Source: Pseudoneurospora amorphoporcata (lineage: Eukaryota; Ascomycota; Sordariomycetes; Sordariales; Sordariaceae). Taken from it: a stretch of 64,000 nucleotides of DNA. Below the pieces are notes generated by a model. The model was given only the letters and a program-made list of their open reading frames with translations. It did no database searches and was not told where the DNA came from. The stretch is taken from assembly GCA_033297205.1 (NCBI GenBank), contig MU859136.1:84171-148170 (forward strand). The letters run 5' to 3'. The position numbers and the translations under genes were made by a program. Each line of letters starts with the position of its first letter. Within the stretch, counting starts at the first letter, position 1. Below are positions 22,487-32,235 of this stretch, piece after piece.

Positions 22487-23879
22487 ATTTGAGTTGGAGA
22501 AAACAAGCGGTATCCTTGTTCATGAGGTTTGGAACAAATGGAGTTCCCACCTCTACCCAGAAGACGTCTTTCTAGACATTCCATGTTTGCCGGTTATATC
22601 ATCATGTGTGAGTAATCTGTGTATCTGCGTCGCTAAATGACCTGTCAATAACTAGCAATCCGTGCCGTAAAGTTATTACGGTGACAGTTTCCAGTCCATA
22701 ATGTTGGTGGGTCCTGCAGGCACTGGGCCAGTTACATAATCTGTGCCGTGCCGTGTCCTGCCCAGACCGCACCGTTTCTAGACCTCTAGACACCACGACC
22801 CCACATGCGCCCACCCCCTTCAATGGCCCACCTGTAACAACATGGCCACATATCCGACAACATCGAAAACTGGCCACTTTTGCTAGGTTTTCCACCCTTT
22901 CAAATGTAGATATATTATTCTTGATGCTCTTCGATAACTGCCAGTGAATGTGCAAGTGCTTGCTGTACTTCTGACACTGAAATTACTCCATCTGGTAGCT
23001 GGGAAACCTTCTGGCGCTTAGGGGGTTTCTGGAACACTTTTTGAGCCTCCATGATATCTTCTATACGTGCAAATCTATCATTACCCCCTTCTTTAACCTT
23101 CCTTTTAGTTCTGGGCTTCTGAGAGGCCAGCTCTGTCTCCAGATACTGCACCTTATGATGAAGAGTAGCGATTTCAATAGCGTTATCATCGATCGTCTTT
23201 GCTGTCTTAGTAATAACAGTTCGAACATCGCGATCAAGAACAGATATCTTGTTGTAGATAGCATTAAGCACATCTCTAGACTTCCTAGGAGTTTTGAAGA
23301 CAACGTTCCAATTAAAAAGGTCTAATATAGGTAGTGTTCTAGCTCTAGGAGGCTCGTCGGGGACGGCGGGCCTGGCATCGTCGTCAAGGATAGCCTCGGG
23401 GTCGTTGATGATGATAGATCTGTTCACTGGCCATATTCCTGTCTTTCTGAACCCTGATCTGAGGTTTCTGGAGCTTACTCCCTATCGTGATGCTTCCTGA
23501 TAACACTTAAGAAACCGTTGTTTATTTACTAGTACAGATGCTGGAAAGGAGGCAAAATCTTTCGTTGTATCTCTGAAATACGACTTAACAGCTGAAAAGA
23601 TAGAGCGATCGAGAGGCTGAGTCTTATACGAGGTATAAGGAAGTATAAAAACGAGCTAGACTCTGTAACAGAAGGCTTCTATAAGGAAATCGTCAGTCAG
23701 GTGGCTGGAGTGCTCATCGAGGATCAGAAGGCGCCAAGCATCACTATTAGGCTTCGTTTCTGGTAGATAAACCTCCCTCAGCCATCATAAGGCTACCTGA
23801 GCATTACTCCAACCGGTAAGGGAGCTGTCGTACTTCCAAGTCTTAAGTTCGTCATCCATTTCATCTGAGAACTATTAGC

Positions 23880-24121
23880 TATCATGGGGCGCGAGCAAGC
23901 ACTAAGGTAAGATGTTGATTGTTGTGCGAGGAACCAGAAGAGGATCCTGTGCGCACACGAAAGCTATGTAGAGCATAGTGTGGAGCCCTGTGGCCATGGG
24001 TCCACAGGGCGGCACCATGCGTGACACCAGACAGCTGTGCTGCACTCAGACAGCTGCACTCAGCTGGCTGCACTAATGCAGCACAGCACCTATCTACAAT
24101 GGAGCAGGCAATGCCTGTGAC
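23880..24121. mobile_element. 242-bp insertion A inside the transposase
   Basis: Flanked by a direct repeat ATTAGC (23874-23879 and 24122-24127), i.e. a 6-bp target duplication. Removing the insert with one copy restores the transposase frame from GASLQG to FSDEMDD. It is GC-richer than its host and contains CAGCTGTCTGAGTGCAGC-type internal repeats. On the minus strand it starts GTCACAGG, the same start as insertion B, so the two may belong to one non-autonomous family. It has no matching inverted terminus and no coding capacity. Confidence 0.75.
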
Positions 24122-24510
24122 ATTAGCCCTGCAAGCTCGCACCTGTAAAGATAATAACAGGTGTTAACCGCTTGCTCTTAGCGGTCCCGCACTCAATTAT
24201 AGATACTCAAGTCGTTGCATCCGTTAATATTATGTATGCCTTCTTTGTCAGGGCAGTCCCAAGGACCTTTCCTTCCTTACTTTCTAATTCTTGAAGCCTA
24301 TGTTCGTCTATGTTAGCGATGTTGGCTGGGATAATATCCTTTTCTCGAATCTGGACTTCTAGAAGGTCAAAAAACTTCGTGAAGGCTTCCTTAGTAGATC
24401 CTCTAACTCTAACCAACTCGAGTTTGCTCGAAAGTTTGGTTTTGATACTGGGATTTCTCTTCAGAAACTGATCTATCCATCTGGCGCCTAGAGGGTCAAC
24501 ATTATTATTA

Positions 24511-24990
24511 CGGGCAAAGGGGAGGAAGGTTGGGTGTAGATGTTGGATATGCGTAATTGTACAAAGAGAGGAAAGGAGAGAAGTGTAGATGTGCGCTCGG
24601 GAGATTGGCCTTTATGGGACTCGAGCCGTGAACCCTAGTGGGTCCACAGCGGGAGGCCATTGGCCAATTAGAGCAGACAGTGATGGTTGTCTTTATCACG
24701 GTGCAGGGCGAGGTAGGGGGTAGATGTGACATACGTAGTTGTACGAGGAGAGAGGAAGGGAAGAGAGGGAGGTGTACGGTCTGGATATAGGGTAGGGCTG
24801 AGCCATGCCCTGGATCCAGACTGAGGCCCACTGGTGCCTGCATGCGTGCGATCCTATTGGCCAATGGCCAATAGAGACTCGATGGCTGTGCCAATCGTGC
24901 AGCGCATCACCAGTGCCATCACAGGTAATCCTGTGATAGTCTTAGAAGCAACCAACACTGGCACATGCGACACAGGCTAACCCTGTGACA
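24511..24990. mobile_element. 480-bp insertion B inside the transposase, with internal tandem duplication
   Basis: Interrupts the transposase between GHN and NNVDPLG, with an ATTAT/ATTAT-type duplication at the borders (within 24501-24510 and 24991-24995). It contains two diverged direct copies of about 185 bp: GTAGATGTTGGATATGCGTA near 24536 and GTAGATGTGACATACGTAGT near 24720, each ending in an ATTGGCCAAT motif. Two small palindromes with CACAGG/CCTGTG arms lie at the minus-strand start (24930-24990). Confidence 0.7.
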
Positions 24991-25534
24991 ATTATGGCCT
25001 TGTTTAAGGATGGATGTAGCAAACCTAGCGACTTGACGACGGTTGGGAGCACGGCCAGCCTTCTCCTCGTTTAAGATCCAATCGTATAGAAAGGTTTCCT
25101 GGGTTGGTGATAGCCTCTGGGTGTAGACTTTCGAGTCGCGCTTGCTTTGCCAGCCTTTTAGACGACCGCGGAGGGTGGACCTGGGAATCTCATATTTCTT
25201 CGAGGCTGCACGCTGGGAAAGGCCGTCACGAATAGCTTCAAGCGCTTGGTCGATCAAAGACGAGCTCATTGCAATAGAAAGCAGGGCGATCGGGCTTGAT
25301 TTCGTGAAGTTATAGTTGATGATAGATAGATGGATTGATTGAGGGGAGGAGAAAACGCGGTATGGAAAGTGGGCGCATGTTAGGGGGTGGGCGCATGTGG
25401 GGTCGTGGTGTCTAGACCTTCCGCTCTCCTCTCCTACTCTCTCCTGTCTTCTCCATATAGTATAGCATTATCAATCTATCGTAAAAGGTCAATGGCAAGA
25501 GGGAGAACCCCACTCGAAACCTACTCTGTAGTAT

Positions 25535-25879
25535 AGTAATGTCCCTTGTTAATGCTCACCTCCACTTTTGCTAAAACCCTCCCTTTTGCTAAGGATTTCG
25601 ACTGCCTGCATTCCCTCTGGTGGCCCGGACTGCTAACTGCTATTTGCAACTGTGACGGCCCAAATTTATATTAATAGAGGCTTGATTTTAGTGAGCGGGA
25701 ATACTTATACCTATAAACCGGGGGTCCGACTATCCTAAGTAACCCACTTTAGGCCTGGCAACGATCTTAAGTAGCCAAAGAGCCGCTATATGGTCTGTGC
25801 ACGAGATCCCCCTTTTACAAAAACCCCCTTTTGTAAAATTTGGCTGCCGGAATCGTTTGCATTAACAGGGGACATTACT
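25535..25879. mobile_element. MITE-like element, 345 bp
   Basis: Terminal inverted repeats of 21 bp with 20 matches: AGTAATGTCCCTTGTTAATG at 25535 and its complement ending at 25879. There is no coding capacity. Two diverged copies of a CCTTTTnnnAAAACCC-type segment occur just inside the two ends. Confidence 0.65.
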
Positions 25880-26199
25880 GTACAATATAAGACTGGTTTG
25901 TTTGTTAGTTTGGTTCTTCGAACTTGGGTCGAACAGGGGAGAAATTGAGCTCTCATTGGCCTTCTTCTGGCTTTCGTTTGAAGGCGCTAACATTGTGACC
26001 AGGGTAAAAAACGCCACAGAAGCCTCTTATGCCTCTCTCCATCTCTTTCAAGGCCCTTTAGAATAAGAAGATATAAAAAGGCAGTCTCCTACAGCACCCA
26101 TCCGCTCGAAGCCCGAATACTTTTTCACTCTCTAGTTCGAAAGGTGGAACTGGGCGTTTTTTGTACCAAACTAACAAACATACCAGGGCTAGATTGTAC
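25880..26199. mobile_element. MITE-like inverted-repeat element, 320 bp
   Basis: 35-bp inverted ends matching at 30 positions (25880-25914 and 26165-26199; common core TGTTTGTTAGTTTGGT). It directly abuts the preceding element, so the two may be one composite unit. No gene inside. Confidence 0.6.
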
Positions 26200-26235
26200 T
26201 GCAGAGTCTCCACCCTGCACCGGCAGTACTCGTCT

Positions 26236-26308
26236 GGGCTCGAATCGCCCTTAGCATTGGACCACACTCCTTAGCAGGGCCAAGGGGTGTGATAGGCGAT
26301 TCGAGCCC
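26236..26308. repeat. Dispersed palindromic hairpin repeat, copy 1
   Basis: GGGCTCGAATCGCC (26236-26249) and its complement GGCGATTCGAGCCC (26295-26308) flank a second, imperfect palindrome (CACACTCCTTAGC...GCCAAGGGGTGTG). Related copies lie at 40089-40155 and 61797-62090, sharing the lead-in ACTCGT. Confidence 0.7.
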
Positions 26309-26309
26309 T

Positions 26310-27998
26310 CATACAAGCCAGGCATGGAGGGTATCGCAAACCCACCCGGTACTCTCTCCCTACGCCCGCTCCCGCCGGATGTGGAGGTAGCTGTCTGGTC
26401 CACCAAACAAAAGTGAACAAAATGTGTTGGCAGAAACCATCACTTCACTGAGAGGCAAGGCAAGGCAGTGTCCTCCCTTGGGATGTACACCCACACGAGT
26501 ATGTAATGCAGAGTCCCCACCCTGCAGTATCTGAGGCTCAGAGGCTATCAGTCCCGCTGTTGTTCGTGATCTTTCACATAATCACTGCTGGAAGCCCTGC
26601 TACACAGACCTTGGCCGTCAAGTGGGTCCGGCGATTGTCACCTTCGCCATAATGAGTGATCAAAAGGCTCACCAATGGGATGTAGAAAGCTCTCGCTGCA
26701 ATACTGAATTCCTTGGAGGCGGCCACTAGATGGCGGCGGGTTGGCGGACAAGGCGGGGCAAGGCACTAATGAAGTACGGGATGATATGAGGATGTTAAGG
26801 CGTTGTTCGGTACACGCGAAAATAGCTTTCTGAAATATTTTGGCAGTTGGAAAGTACAAAAAGGTCGTTAAGGTACATGTAGTCCCAGCGCAGACCTGAA
26901 TTCACAAAACTACCGTAGAAACTCGAGAAACTGGCCAAAAGCTATCCCTCTAGCGTGCCGGACTGGAAGTAGGGCAGGAATCAGCCCAGTAATAAGCAAG
27001 CGTAGAGGTATGTAACCCTAGAGGTATGCAGCCGACATGTTACTTGTGAAAGTGGAAGTGGAGGAGAAACTGGGCTACCTTTCCTCAGCGAATCAAAACC
27101 AAAGAATTCCTCCTAAATTCCCCAGAGCCGCCAGCGCCAGAGCGCGGTCGGCAGGAGGACGTGTAACACAACCTGACTTTTGATGACGATAGCGAACCAC
27201 CCCTGAGCTACTGAACCCGGGACGCCGTTGCTTTGCCAGGGTAGTTGAGGGTCCCGACCCTGGTCCTGGTAGATGCCCGGGCGATGTATCCTGGTCCCAC
27301 TCGGTCAACCCTTCCACTTGAGAGCGTTGCATCTGGCTATTGTTTTGCCCATGCACCCATGAGGCAGAGGGACTCAGTGAAAGTCCGCTCTACCAAGCCT
27401 GTTTATTTTTTTTCTTTTTGGCACGAGGGTACGTACAAAGTGGTGGTCAGCTCCATTTAGAAGAGGTCTTGGCGAAGGTCAAAATGCACTTGTGAACGGA
27501 ATGGTTCGCGATTTGAAGGCAACCGGCCCGGGCTGGGCACCTGCACCGTCTACACCCACCCACCGCTGCTGCCACTGCTGCCACTGCTGCCACTGCTGCC
27601 ACTGCTGCCACTGCTGCCACTGCTGCCACTGCTGCCACTGCTGCCACTGCTGCCACTGCTGCCACTGAACACCTCACATACCGATGACGGGACGGGTTTC
27701 GCTCGCGGGTACGTACCCATCGTTACCAAAGCCCTGGACCCGGCACTTGATTGGTGTATTGCTAGTGTAGCCTTCCAACACTCAGCACTTCTTCTTCATC
27801 ACACCTTAGGAAAGCCTGGCATACAGTTCAGTGGCTACGATATCACCGACACTCAAGATAAATATGCCTCGACAACCCCCTTTTCTTTCAAGTTACGGAG
27901 CAGACCCTCCATAACATTTTATTAAACATCCTCACCCGGGCCTGCTGCCTACCTACGTATTTTGTCCTCTCAATCCCATCATACAAGTCGAAATCGCC
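26310..27998. other. Repeat-rich intergenic region
   Basis: No supported gene. It holds a second copy of the TGCAGAGTC(T/C)CCACCCTGCA motif (26507 against 26200), a terminus-like GTTCGGTACACGCG... near 26800 related to the MITE at 62627, and the 9-bp minisatellite. Confidence 0.5.
27566..27664. repeat. Minisatellite, 11 perfect copies of CTGCTGCCA
   Basis: Eleven exact 9-bp units in tandem. All frames stay open through it, so short frames reading poly(Ala-Ala-Val)-type peptides here are artefacts. Probably hypervariable in length. Confidence 0.95.
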
Positions 27999-28480
27999 AT
28001 GGAGCCACACAGTAGCCATACATCTCTTCGCCTCCCAACCTCGGCGACGAAGCCCGAAACTTATCCTGAAAGGGGTACACTTGAGTACGTAGAGAAATAA
28101 CCATTGTAGGTATGTTCTCATCTAACATCTGCTTTTGTATTAGCATTCGGTCGCCTTCCGCGCCCGCACAGAGTGGCTCCATGCCTACGGGAACAAGACC
28201 CATCGGACGATCAACCGCATCCAACTCGGCGTCCGTTGCCTCAGTATCCAACGATAGTGACACCACTTTCGATGACGGCTCGCTCCAGCACCAGCGTTTG
28301 GCCACATTTGCTGCCCAAAACCGTCTGGAGGACGGCACTCCTTATGGTCGTCTCCAGGACACCATGACTGCTACCACTGCCGCCGCCAACAAGGACGGGA
28401 GAGCACGCGATGCCTTTTATCAGGCTCGCGCTACCGAAAATATCCGCGAGTTTGACAATGCCTTCAACTCGAACAAGTAG
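27999..28480 (+). CDS. Small conserved-looking protein, 2 exons, 140 aa
   Basis: Exons 27999-28084 and 28144-28480; the intron has donor GTACGT, branch CTAAC and acceptor ATTAG, and the join is in frame (GTLD/IRSPSAP). The ATG has a good context (CGCCATGG). The N-terminal two thirds are Ser/Thr/Pro-rich and probably disordered. The C-terminal third (DAFYQARATENIREFDNAFN) is helical and charged and looks like the functional part. There is no signal peptide or membrane segment. I do not recognise the family. The gene sits just outside the repeat block and has normal codon use. Confidence 0.7.
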
Positions 28481-29996
28481 TTGTCTACACCACATGGCAT
28501 GGAGTCGTTGATTTACGGTTCCTTGCATCCCGTCGTCTTCAAAAAGATGATGCACGGTTCCAATCGTTAGCTACCCCACCATTCCCGCAACCCGACGCAG
28601 CGTTCCTGGGTCCCACCTTTCACACAGTGCCAGCATGATGTCCAATCAAGTTTTGAGTTTTCATCTCAATCCGGAAACCCATTGGACTTACACCAACGGC
28701 TCCATCAATTTGGAGACGGGAACCATCCTCGAGCGTCCAACGGCCGGGGCGTCCCGTTCGGGCCTAGAACATTTCTTTTATTCGGGACGATCTCTTAAAC
28801 TCCAAAATGCCAAAGCTCAAAAACACAACTGCTTCCATTTGTACGACTCCCATCACGATGCTACCGATTCATTTCATTGCCGCTTTCACCAAGAACCACA
28901 CATGTTTCTCAGACTTTTGAACGACAAAACTATATTTTATTACCAGCACAGCCCGTTGAAACCACAACGATGATACACGGATTCAATCACGCAATCGCTT
29001 CCTTTCCTTCAATATTTGGCCCATGTTCTTTTCTTATATCAATCTCACTTCATCCACAAATTCTCCCAAGTCACGTCTCAGCGCTTCTACATCACCGATC
29101 CCACCAAAAGCCAGCAATCAAGACACGCACACGCCGCATTGTCTCTGCTGCCATCACGGCCACTGGAACCGACGCAACGGAGATGTCCATAAGGCACCGC
29201 ACTTGTTGGAGAGTTGGAGAAGGAAACGCCAAGCGATTGATGCAGGGATTATGGTTTGACGTAACAAGCCGTACCTCAAAAGGTACCTCTACATCATCTC
29301 CTCTGTATCTTCTATCGAGCATCGGAGCTTTATGACCTTTGGATATAGACGACTGCTTGGATGAGGATACCTAATGAGCGAAACTCAGCGGATAAAGAAG
29401 AGGCTTTCAGATAGACATAAACTTTTTCAATATCTCTTTTTTTGGTTCGCAATCTCCGTCGCTTTCGTCCCTGAAAAAGTCAAAGTACTTGGCCGACTTC
29501 TCCAAATCTCCAACACAACTTCCCAGGACCCTTCACGCGGAGAAACCACAGTTGTGCCCGTTGCTCCCGTGGTGCTCACACAGCAGAGTGCGGTGCAAGG
29601 CCATCAAAGCATGCCCTTGCTGACAGGAACATTGCACGACGTTACCTCTACATACTACCTCTACCCTGCATCTTCTCTATGGTCTTGATTCCATTTACCC
29701 GCTGCGGACATGCTACAGAGTACAGTGTTATCGGAACACCCCAAATCAGTAGTGTTGTCTTGACCGGGAAGCTGAAGAGGTGATCCTTTTGAGAATAATC
29801 AAATTAATATGTATTCATCCGTACAAGTAGTCCGTCTCCCCCCCTGCCGTGCTAATTAAGTCTATAATAATGCTGAAGCCAATACTGCACCGGATCTCCT
29901 TTCCATTCCCATGCTTGTTGCCGATATCCTATGTCCTGATCCATTCCAATGCCCGCCATGTTTCAATCCCATCCATAAATCCATGGGTCTCCCACT
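28481..29996. other. Intergenic, no supported gene
   Basis: A 112-codon frame at 28635-28973 begins with ATG but has no recognisable domain, and may be 3' UTR of the 140-aa gene. The rest is low-complexity, T/C-rich sequence. Confidence 0.4.
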
Positions 29997-32235
29997 TCAC
30001 ATCTCCATCTCGTCCACATCGGTCTGTCCTTTAACCCTCCACTCCCCCACCACACCCATCCCATCCTCCTCCGTCTCCTTCACATACCCAACTCTCCAAT
30101 CCTTCCAGCCCGTTAATAAACCCCTACAAGCCTCCAACCTGGCATAACGCGCCAACTCCTCTCTCTCCTTTATTCCCTCTTCTCTTCTACTTGACTTCTC
30201 TCCCTGCCCCGCGAGTCTGATAACAGACCCATTACATCCCAAGACCCCCCAATCCAGAACCTCCAAAACCCCCCTTCCCCATTTATCTCTCGCCCGCACG
30301 TTAGCGCCCTGCTCCAATAATACCCTCAGAGCAGTCTTCCTTCCCAGTCTCGCCGCTATCAAAAGGGCGGTTTCCCCCTTTCTGTTCCTCGCTTCAATGT
30401 TTGCCCCGCCTCTTATTAGTGTCTCGAGGATGCTCTGGAGAGTGCGAGACTTGTCGTCTTCGTCATCAGGAATATGCTGAGTGAAGGCCATAAGGGGGGT
30501 GGTGCCGAACTTGTCATAGGCGTTTGGGTTTACGCCTACGGTGCTGGGTCCCGAGGAAGGATGGAGGAGGGAGTTCAAGTGGCGGAGGCGACATGGAAGA
30601 GGATTCTCCTTTTCTGTCACTACGCCAAAGGTACTACTGGTGATAGGAGAGGGGTGGGAAGTGGGACCAGGGGACATGGATTGAATGACGTGGATAGGGG
30701 TGAATTCCAATGAGAGCGATGAGTGTCTGCTGCGCTTTTGGGGACGGCTACTGGAGGTGGATGATAAAGCCGAACGTTGCTCGTCCATGCTTTGTTGGTT
30801 GATGATGGCTTCTGCCAGACAGTGTAAGCCGTTACGACTTTCGGAGTCCTCGGCGAGGGGGTTGGAATAGGCTGAGTGAATGATCCGGATTAGGCGGGCA
30901 TGGTAGGCTAGGAAGGGCCCTTCGTCTTCAGGGGAGGGGACACCAGCGACGCTGGTCCTGGGAGAGGGGACTCCGGAGGGCGTGCTCGAGCGGTTGGGGA
31001 GTTCGTGTGGGGAATAGGAGATGGGACTGCCGTAGATGGGAGTTCCAGGTTGTAGAATGGTCGGGCCTGGCTGGACATTGGCAACTGGATTGACGCCAAA
31101 TGCATCTCGAGCTAGTGGAATGGCGACATTGGAGTATGTCAAAATATCGGCCAAAACTTCTCCGTCTGCAACGAGGGATGCCGCCCGGTGGAAGAAGGTG
31201 CGGCCATAGACGTCAGTGATATGGAAGATGTCCTGATTGGAGTGAAGAACGACGTCAAGGAGTCTTCGCAGAGACGACAATGCGCTCGGGACATTGGAGA
31301 ACCATTCGGGATTCAAAACATGAAGGAACGTCTGGTTGGCAGTGTTGGTAAGGCCCAAGGCATCGCCGGCATATGGTACGAGCCGGAACAACTTCTCTTG
31401 ACAGGCACTCCTCGCAGCAAACAAGTGAAGCAGGGTGTTGCCAAAGGAATCATGCAACTGGCAAGTCTCCGATGATGGAGCCCTGACCAGGTCGCCAACT
31501 TCTTCCCGAATCCCTCCGGTTGGTGTCAACCATGAGCCTTCTTCTCGGGTCGTTTCTGCTACGATTGCGCACCAACAAGTCCCGCTACCATGTCCAGATG
31601 CTGGAGCTTCAGCACAGTTCAGGGTATGGGCAGTCAGGAAATCCCCTGGTACCGCAAAGCCCGGTGTGGGAAACACTTCGAAGGTGTCATTGTCTGTTTC
31701 TGCAAGTTCGCAAGACTGGGCCCACCAAGAGTGTCGCTGTATCTCTTCGAGGTCTGATCCACTCGCTATCGTGAAATTGTCAAGTAACGAGCATACCTTT
31801 TCGGCGTATAGCGTCGAACAGTTGGATATCCTTCGCTGAACCTCTTTAGGTCCCGGTCGACCAATGATAAAGCCCGGTGTTCGCCTGCGAATGGTAGACT
31901 TTGACAGACAATCAATGCGTTGATCCATCTCTACTCGTGACTCAGGCCGCAGATAACAGGGGTCATTGTCGAGCATTTTGTGCACTGTCTTTTGGGCCGA
32001 GTTTTTTCTGGAGACCGGTCAGCCACCTTTGACTTGCCAGGGAGCGGTGCTTCATTACATACCGGGGAGCAAAGAGTTCGTCCTCAAGAACCTTGATGAT
32101 CCTTCCGATGGACAAGGTTATGTAGACATACAGTCTGGCCAGCTTCCGTGACCTTGACACGGTCCACTGAGGTGGGCGCCCAATCCTTGTGCCCCCATGA
32201 GAAGCTTTGGAGGATGAGTTTCTGGGAGATGACAT
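29997..32235 (-). CDS. Clr5-like domain and ankyrin-repeat protein, 727 aa
   Basis: Two exons (32235-32063 and 32007-29997) around a 55-nt intron (GTATGT...CTCCAG). The join produces the continuous N-terminal module SKASHGGTRIGRPPQWTVSR ... ELFAPR/KNSAQKTVHKMLDN, which resembles the Clr5-type DNA-binding domain of fungal proteins. The middle is variable, with scattered ankyrin-like segments (DSFGNTLLHLFAARS; NQTFLHVLNPEWF; YGRTFFHRAASL) and a Ser/Pro-rich linker. The C-terminus has clear ankyrin repeats (DKFGTTPLMAFTQHIPDD; NRKGETALLIAARLGRKTAL). Such proteins are thought to be nuclear regulators; the target is unknown. A short hydrophilic tail follows. Confidence 0.85.

Larger units (their letters stand above)
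22915..25269 (-). pseudogene. Pogo-like DDE transposase, disrupted
   Basis: Conceptual segments in order: N-terminal psq-type helix-turn-helix from ATG 25269 (MSSSLIDQALEAIRDGLSQR...), CENP-B-like segment ending at ILKQGHN (24991); after an insertion, the frame resumes at NNVDPLGARWIDQFLKRNPS (24510) through the first catalytic region (IPANIANIDEHRLQE); after a second insertion it resumes at FSDEMDDELKTWKYD (23873) and reaches LLILDEHSSHLTDDF (second catalytic Asp) and the C-terminal block RNLRSGFRKTGIWPVN, then a Lys-rich tail ending at 22915. In-frame stops occur near 24195, 24125, 23800, 23650 and 23479. Each can be explained by one C-to-T change on one strand (CAA, CAG or CGA to a stop, or TGG to TGA). 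The two insertions are in phase with the flanking frame once removed with one target duplication. Confidence 0.9.
22789..25412 (-). mobile_element. Pogo/Tc1-mariner-type DNA transposon, complete but inactive
   Basis: The ends are perfect 31-bp terminal inverted repeats: 22789-22819 begins GACACCACGACCCC and 25382-25412 ends GGGGTCGTGGTGTC. Each is flanked by a TA dinucleotide (22787-22788 and 25413-25414), the target duplication of the Tc1/mariner-pogo superfamily. A subterminal direct repeat (GTGGGCGCATGT) sits inside the right end. The 2624 bp contain one minus-strand transposase reading frame, broken by stops and by two insertions. Confidence 0.92.

Noticed and set aside
25651..25700. TGTGACGGCC start resembling a fungal LTR
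   Set aside because: No paired LTR, primer-binding site or retroelement coding region; the site lies inside the MITE-like unit.
27150..27240. tRNA-like stretch on the minus strand (TAGCTCAGGGGTGG A-box match)
   Set aside because: No matching acceptor stem, anticodon arm or B box could be folded.
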